From assembly GCA_009667805.1 (NCBI GenBank), contig CM019066.1, forward strand, positions 117,108,190 to 117,172,189: 64,000 nucleotides of DNA. The letters run 5' to 3'. Positions 59,426 to 64,000 of the stretch are shown in pieces (position 1 is the first letter of the stretch; each line of letters opens with the position of its first letter). The position numbers were made by a program, and so were the translations under genes. Source of the DNA: Leptobrachium leishanense (Eukaryota > Chordata > Amphibia > Anura > Megophryidae). The notes below the pieces were generated by a model that saw only the letters and a program-made list of their open reading frames with translations, was not told the origin of the DNA and did not search any database.

Positions 59426-59444
59426 CTATTTATTAGTGTTTAGT

Positions 59445-59550
59445 GCAAAAGCAAAATCACTTAATGCCAAACTCTGAGAGATGGCATTCTTTCAGAATTC
59501 AACTTCATTCGAGAACAGCAAGCTACCATGGAATCACTGTTCTTGAGTTG
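59445..59550 (+). repeat. Dispersed repeat, copy 2 of 2 (unknown family)
   Basis: Diverged partner of 7855-7965: GCAAAAGCAAAATCACTTAA, CTCTGAGAGATGGCATT, GAACAGCAAGCTACCATGG. No termini or target duplication found. Confidence 0.55.
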
Positions 59551-60285
59551 AGTCTTTATTGACATCTCCTGTTCTGACCTGTAAACTTTGTTTGAGAGGT
59601 CAGTATAATGGCTTGAGTTGTAATTGGCTGGACTTGATACGCATAATAGCTCCAGTCATTTTCTTAAAGGCAGGATTGGAATAAGTCTGCATCTCATTGA
59701 TTTTTCTTTGTAGCTGCTTGGTTATGAAGCATTGGCATACGATTATCAAATAATATTTATTAGATCCAAATAAATGAAGTACATCCTTTAAAAACATGAT
59801 ATTTCTAAAAATGTGCATATTTAACCAAAATCGATACCACACATATTACATTATGCAATAATATAATTGTATTAAATGTTGCATGTTGAGCAAACAGCAT
59901 TCACATTACCAGTTACATATTGAAAAAGATGTGTTTGAACAAATAAGCATTGTAGAGAAGGTATGAAATACATACAAAATAAATAACTGCTTGCAATGTT
60001 TATATGAAATGTTTTTAAATATTTTACATTACAGGTTCTTAAAGGGGGTTTTAACACCTATATAAGGATAGGAACTTAAGTTGCATAGTATGACTTTTTT
60101 TGGAATATAATGACCACATATTAGAATGGAGCAATAGCATGTAAGATCTTGCAGTGACAATATAGCATGAATTAACTTGTAAATGTACTAAAGCATTAAT
60201 ATATATTAAATTGTAACTCATGCCATGTTTATTTATTATTTTAATATTGATTTGTGTTGAATAATATAATATTCTATTATTTTAG

Positions 60286-61178
60286 GTGACCCTGGGATAC
60301 CTGGTGATAGAGGGCTGCAGGGACTAAAAGGAAATACGGGAGAGCCCGGACATGAAGGAACCAAAGGAGATAAAGGTGACAAAGGCGAACCAGGAGTCAT
60401 GGGTCCTGTTGGGCTAAAAGGTGAGCCAGGGGACCTCTGTACTATGTGTGCTAAAGGTGACCAGGAAGTCAGAGGCATTCTTGGTGGTGATTTTCCTGCA
60501 GAACAGAAGGGTGAAAAAGGTGAACCTGGGGATGAAGGCATGGATGGAGAAAAGGGAGCTAAAGGAAGTCCTGGAGAAAAGGGTGCAGAAGGCTCTCAAG
60601 GAAAGACTGGTGAAACAGGACTAAAGGGATCTGTTGGACTTCATGGTTCAGTAGGCCCAAAAGGTGATAAAGGAAATCAAGGAAGTATGGGTCCACCGGG
60701 ATTCCAAGGATTACCAGGGATGCCAGGAAGAAAGGGAGAAAAGGGTCGACCGGGAGGACACACAGAGCATGATAACATTGCATTCTCAGTTGGGCTACAA
60801 CTGCAGAGAAATGTTTGGAGTCCGGGACTGCCTGTGAGATTCAATAAGGTGTTCGTTAATGAAAATAATGTATACAATGTTAAGTCCGGTATATTTGTTG
60901 CCAGTATTGATGGGGTTTACTTCTTCACATACCAGTTAAGTATAGCACAAAGGTCTTTTAGTGCTGGACTAATTCAAAATGGCAATGTAGTTCTGCAAAC
61001 ACAAGCTAGGCAACACGATCAACATTTTTGTCAATCATCTGGTTCTATGCTACTTCGTCTATATGAAGATGATGAAATTTGGATTCAACTTTTAAGTGAC
61101 ACCGAAAGCTTGTTGGTAACAGAGGGATTATCAGATTCTGCATTTACAGGGATTTTACTATATCCTTTAGAAGATTAG
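60286..61178 (+). CDS. otol1: Otolin-1-like short-chain collagen, exon 2 (collagen and C1q)
   Basis: Last coding exon (residues 197-493), joined in phase to exon 1; stop TAG at 61176-61178. Gly-X-Y triplets run from residue 197 to about 247. A break with Cys248-Thr-Met-Cys251 and non-triplet residues (to about 271) follows, then a second Gly-X-Y block to about 354. The C1q domain spans about 362-493 with the family's aromatic/Gly pattern (RFNKVFVNENNVY, GIFVASIDGVYFFTY, and FTGILLYP near the end). C1q domains trimerise and drive triple-helix assembly. Total length of 493 is close to mammalian otolin-1, and both the Cys-x-x-Cys break and the single C-terminal C1q fit. The C1q core is only moderately similar to what I know of mammalian otolin, so a close paralogue is the main alternative. 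Minus-strand frames here are shadows of the Gly-X-Y code. Confidence 0.92.
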
Positions 61179-61389
61179 ACTTTTTTTCTACCACCAAGTA
61201 AATACTATTGCTCTGGGTTGTTCACTGCTACATTAATTAAACTACATGAATGATACAAATCATTGTGCTGTTAAAGGGGCTCTGACAGTGATACCCCAGT
61301 GGTAATTATTTGGATTTTGCTTGAGGGAAGCATTTAAGCTGTCAACAGAGTATGATATAATTCCTAAAATAATGCGTGGAAATAAGCAC
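61179..61389 (+). other. Probable 3' untranslated region
   Basis: Unique sequence between the stop codon and the start of the L2-like LINE. I see no canonical AATAAA in it, so the poly(A) site may use a variant or lie further downstream, in or beyond the LINE. Confidence 0.45.
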
Positions 61390-63415
61390 TGCAGAGCGTG
61401 CCTGGAGGAAATCCCGCACTGAAGTGGCATTCATTCATTTCAAGTTTATTCTATGGTCATACAACTCTTCCCTTCACTTGGCCAAATAAGCCTTCTTCTC
61501 CTCCCTTATATCTACTCTGTCCTGCAACCCTAAACAACTCTGGTCCACTTTTAAGTCACTCCTCTAACCACCCGAACCTCCTCCCTCATCTACCTTTAGT
61601 GCTCGGGACCTGACAGATAACTTCTTAAATATAACTCTCACTATCAGAAGCTGCATCCTGACACAAACCAGTAATCCATCATCTGCACTCCAAGACGCCC
61701 CCTGCTACCATCTGCCGCTTCCTCCCAGCCACTGAGGAGGAAGTCAATTCCTTGCTGTCCTCCTCACATCTCACTACGTGCTCCCCTGCTATCAGACTTC
61801 CGTCCCCATACTCAACGGAAACTGCCCTCAAAGTCACCAATGACCTCCTCACTGCAAAAAAACACAGCCACTATTCTATTCTTATCCTGCTTGACCTCTC
61901 AGCTGCTTTTGACACTGTTGTCTAACCCCTTCTTCTAGACTCTCAGCTCTCTCGATCTCTGCGACACTGCACTCTCTTGGATTGACTCCTATCTGTCTAA
62001 CAGGTCTTTCTCTATATAATTTGCTGGTAACTCCTCCTCTTCAATGCCTCTATCAGTTGGTGTACCTCAAGGCTCTGTCCTAGGTCCTCTGCTCTTCCCT
62101 ATCTACACCTCCTCCCTGGGCAAAATCATTAACAGCTTTGGCTTTAATTACCACCTCAGTGCTGAGGATACTCAGATCTACCTCTCTACCCCTGATCTCT
62201 CTCCTAATGTCCTTTCCAAAGTCAGCAACTGTTTATCTGGCATCTCCTCCTGGATGGCTTCTCACCACCGAAAGATTAACATGTCGAAGACTGAGCTTCT
62301 ACTTATTCTTCACTCTAATGCAGTGTTTTCAAAACCTGTCCTCAGGACCCGCTGACAAGCCAGCTTTGACAGATATCTGAAGCACAGTACAGGTGATATA
62401 ATTTGCTTTTCATTTATTGCAGTATTCAGCCTGCATTTCCCTAAGTGATCTGCAAAATCTGGCCTGGTTGACGGTCCAGAGGATAGGTTTGGGAAACACT
62501 GCTCTAATGCCTCCTCACCTCTTGACTTCTCTATCTTGGTCAATGGTATCACTATCTTCCCATCAAACTAGGTTCGCTGTCTTGGAGTTACACTTGACTC
62601 TGCTCTTTCCTTCATCCCCCACATCCAGTCTCTTTCTTCCTTCTGTCACTACGAAATACGTAATATTTCCTGAATTCGCCCATTTCTTACTGCTGACACC
62701 ACAAAGCAACTCATCCACACCCTTGCAATATCCTGTCTTCACTATTGTAAAAATCTTCAAGACGGCCTTCCTCTCTCCCGCTTCTATACCCTTACAATTC
62801 ATTCTGAATGCCTCTGCCAGGCTTATCTACCTCACCCGCCGCTCTATCTCTGCCGCTTCTCTCTGCGAATCCCTTCACTGACTCCCCATCCACTGTAGAA
62901 GTAAATTCAGAATCCTTGCCCTGACCTATAAAGCTCTCACTAACTCAGCTCCCCACTACCTGTCCTCACTAATCACCAAATACACCCCAGCCTGCTCCCT
63001 AAGATCAAACAGTGACCTGCGCCTAGGTTTTCCCTGCATCACCTCTTCCCATGATAGACTGCAGGATTTCTCAAGTGCAGCCAAACTTTCCTCTAGTTTC
63101 CCTTCCTTCAAAGGCTCCCTTAAGACCTATTTAGGGAAGCCTACCACCGACTCACTAATACACCTCACTGCCCCAACCAGTCCATCACTTTCACCTTGCA
63201 GTCCTCTCCTCCCGTTTCTGCCCCCACCCCTTCTAGATTGTAAGTTTCCATGGGAAAAGGGCCTTCATTTCCTCCTCTACTGGGTTATCAATATGTTATT
63301 CAGTATCAATGTATTGTAACCCTGTCTATATTGTGCCCATTATTCAGCACTGCGGAATATGCTGGCGCTATTTAAATAAAGAATAATAATAATAATAACT
63401 ATAATAATAATAACA
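61390..63415 (+). pseudogene. L2-like LINE, 5'-truncated and inactivated
   Basis: Plus-strand remnant of a non-LTR retrotransposon ORF2. Recognisable parts are [11 protein letters not shown] (about 61890-61920, palm motif A), [12 protein letters not shown] (about 62059-62097) and the active-site box at 62158-62175. The box reads SAEDTQ instead of the expected Y/F-A-D-D-T-Q, so one catalytic Asp is lost. The rest is broken by frameshifts and stops. Later parts with conserved phrases run to about 63130. The 3' end (TAGATTGTAAGTTTCC ... CACTGCGGAATATGCTGGCG, then ATA repeats) is the tail shared with the SINEs. A hAT-like MITE is nested at 62321-62501. It starts about 210 bp after the otolin-like stop codon. 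Confidence 0.88.
62321..62501. mobile_element. hAT-like MITE (181 bp) in the LINE
   Basis: Termini CAGTGTTTTCAAAACCTGTCC and GGATAGGTTTGGGAAACACTG, with the exact duplication CTCTAATG at 62313-62320 and 62502-62509. Non-coding. It is younger than the LINE. Confidence 0.96.
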
Positions 63416-64000
63416 GCTGATTTGTGAATTCCATTAGGCCTTGCAATGCAAGAGCTAATGTGATGTGCTAGGTCTCCATAGGCCAGAAGGTGTATCTGAT
63501 AGAGTCAGACGAAGCCCTTTTTCACAGCATATGCTGGAGGCGTTAAAGGTGAGCATGAACTAATTTCATTTGTAAATTTAATTGTTTATTTACATCCTTT
63601 GCATAGTTGTATATTATATTCAATAGATATAAACCAATATGATTAATTAGCATTAGAGCAGTTCTCAGAACAATAAGAAATGTGCACGTAATAAAATTAA
63701 TTGGCAGAATGGAAACAATTAATACAATATTCCTGTCAAAGTCAGCTTTCACACGGTTAGATCAGTATCTCTCTCTCTCATATATATATATATACATAAA
63801 TAAATCATAGGTTATCTTTAAAAGATTAAATAGGATGTCAAATAAAATTCAATGGTGCAAAATACTGTATATTTGCATGTATCTACTACCCATACGTATT
63901 TGTCTATTGCATTAGAAAATAATAAATGTGATTTTCATGGGATCAGATCATTCTTGCTCCTGGCTATAGTAAGGGGCAGGTGTGACCTTTTCTTTATAAT
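63416..64000. other. Unassigned DNA
   Basis: AT-rich, with a TA run at about 63780-63794. No gene or repeat family recognised before the window ends. Confidence 0.35.

Larger units (their letters stand above)
54890..60285 (+). other. otol1: Intron of the otolin-like gene (5,396 bp)
   Basis: Starts GTAATT and ends ATTATTTTAG, phase 1. It holds two head-to-tail MITEs (56822-58602), a hAT-like MITE (58827-59425) and a dispersed repeat (59445-59550). The parts 54890-56821 and 59551-60285 show no repeat or exon that I can support. The first Gly-X-Y block here seems somewhat shorter than I recall for mammalian otolin, so a small in-phase collagen exon may be hidden in the intron or absent from this species. 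Confidence 0.8.

Noticed and set aside
60236..60877. Minus-strand open frames rich in Pro and Ser opposite exon 2
   Set aside because: Antisense shadow of the Gly-X-Y code; no independent evidence.

Overview
The window is vertebrate nuclear DNA, most likely from a frog or toad. The signs are one spliced secreted gene with a 5.4-kb intron, no bacterial-style gene packing, and a thick mix of vertebrate transposon families: hAT-like and Harbinger-like MITEs, TTAA-flanked elements, Tc1-like elements, CR1-like and L2-like LINEs, a tRNA-derived SINE and LTR elements. The assignment to an anuran is inference from this repeat mix and is less certain than the assignment to a vertebrate.

The only gene I can support as functional is at 54299-61178 (+). 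Two exons (54301-54889 and 60286-61178) join in phase to give a 493-residue protein. It has a signal peptide, an acidic Ser/Thr-rich N-terminal region with four N-glycosylation sequons, a Cys-x-Cys motif, a collagen-like Gly-X-Y region broken by a Cys-x-x-Cys segment, and a C-terminal C1q domain. This is the layout of otolin-1, the inner-ear short-chain collagen of the otoconia/otolith matrix. All other long open frames are transposon remnants, translations of tandem repeats, or chance frames.

Layout. 1-3.7 kb: unassigned DNA with two degenerate tandem repeats. 3.7-6.2 kb: a MITE with a Harbinger-like MITE nested inside it, then two hAT-like MITEs. 6.2-12.2 kb: mostly unassigned, with a CR1-like LINE end and a hAT MITE split by a SINE. 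12.2-18.3 kb: a hairpin-rich TTAA element, then a Tc1-like element broken by at least four later insertions, one of which carries a 0.7-kb tandem array. 20.4-30 kb: hAT MITEs, a SINE, a composite hAT element, a second TTAA element, a solo LTR and a large hAT MITE. 31.6-37.5 kb: a MITE split by a 5-kb element with very short LTRs. 38.5-41.7 kb: a SINE, a CR1-like LINE pseudogene and a hAT element holding a 30-bp array. 42.6-50.2 kb: two foldback elements and hAT elements that host Harbinger-like and TTAA elements. 52.6-54.0 kb: a dead Tc1-like transposon with its own MITE insertion. 54.2-61.2 kb: the otolin-like gene, with five or more repeats in its intron. 61.4-63.4 kb: a dead L2-like LINE just beyond the stop codon.

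Because many elements keep their target-site duplications (TSDs), the order of insertion can be read directly in several places. The observations most worth a second look are internal modules shared by elements with unrelated termini (hAT-like versus TTAA-flanked), the series of perfect hairpins in the TTAA family, the 5-kb short-LTR element, and a duplicated splice acceptor plus start region just upstream of the otolin-like gene. I see no CRISPR array, operon or prokaryotic system.
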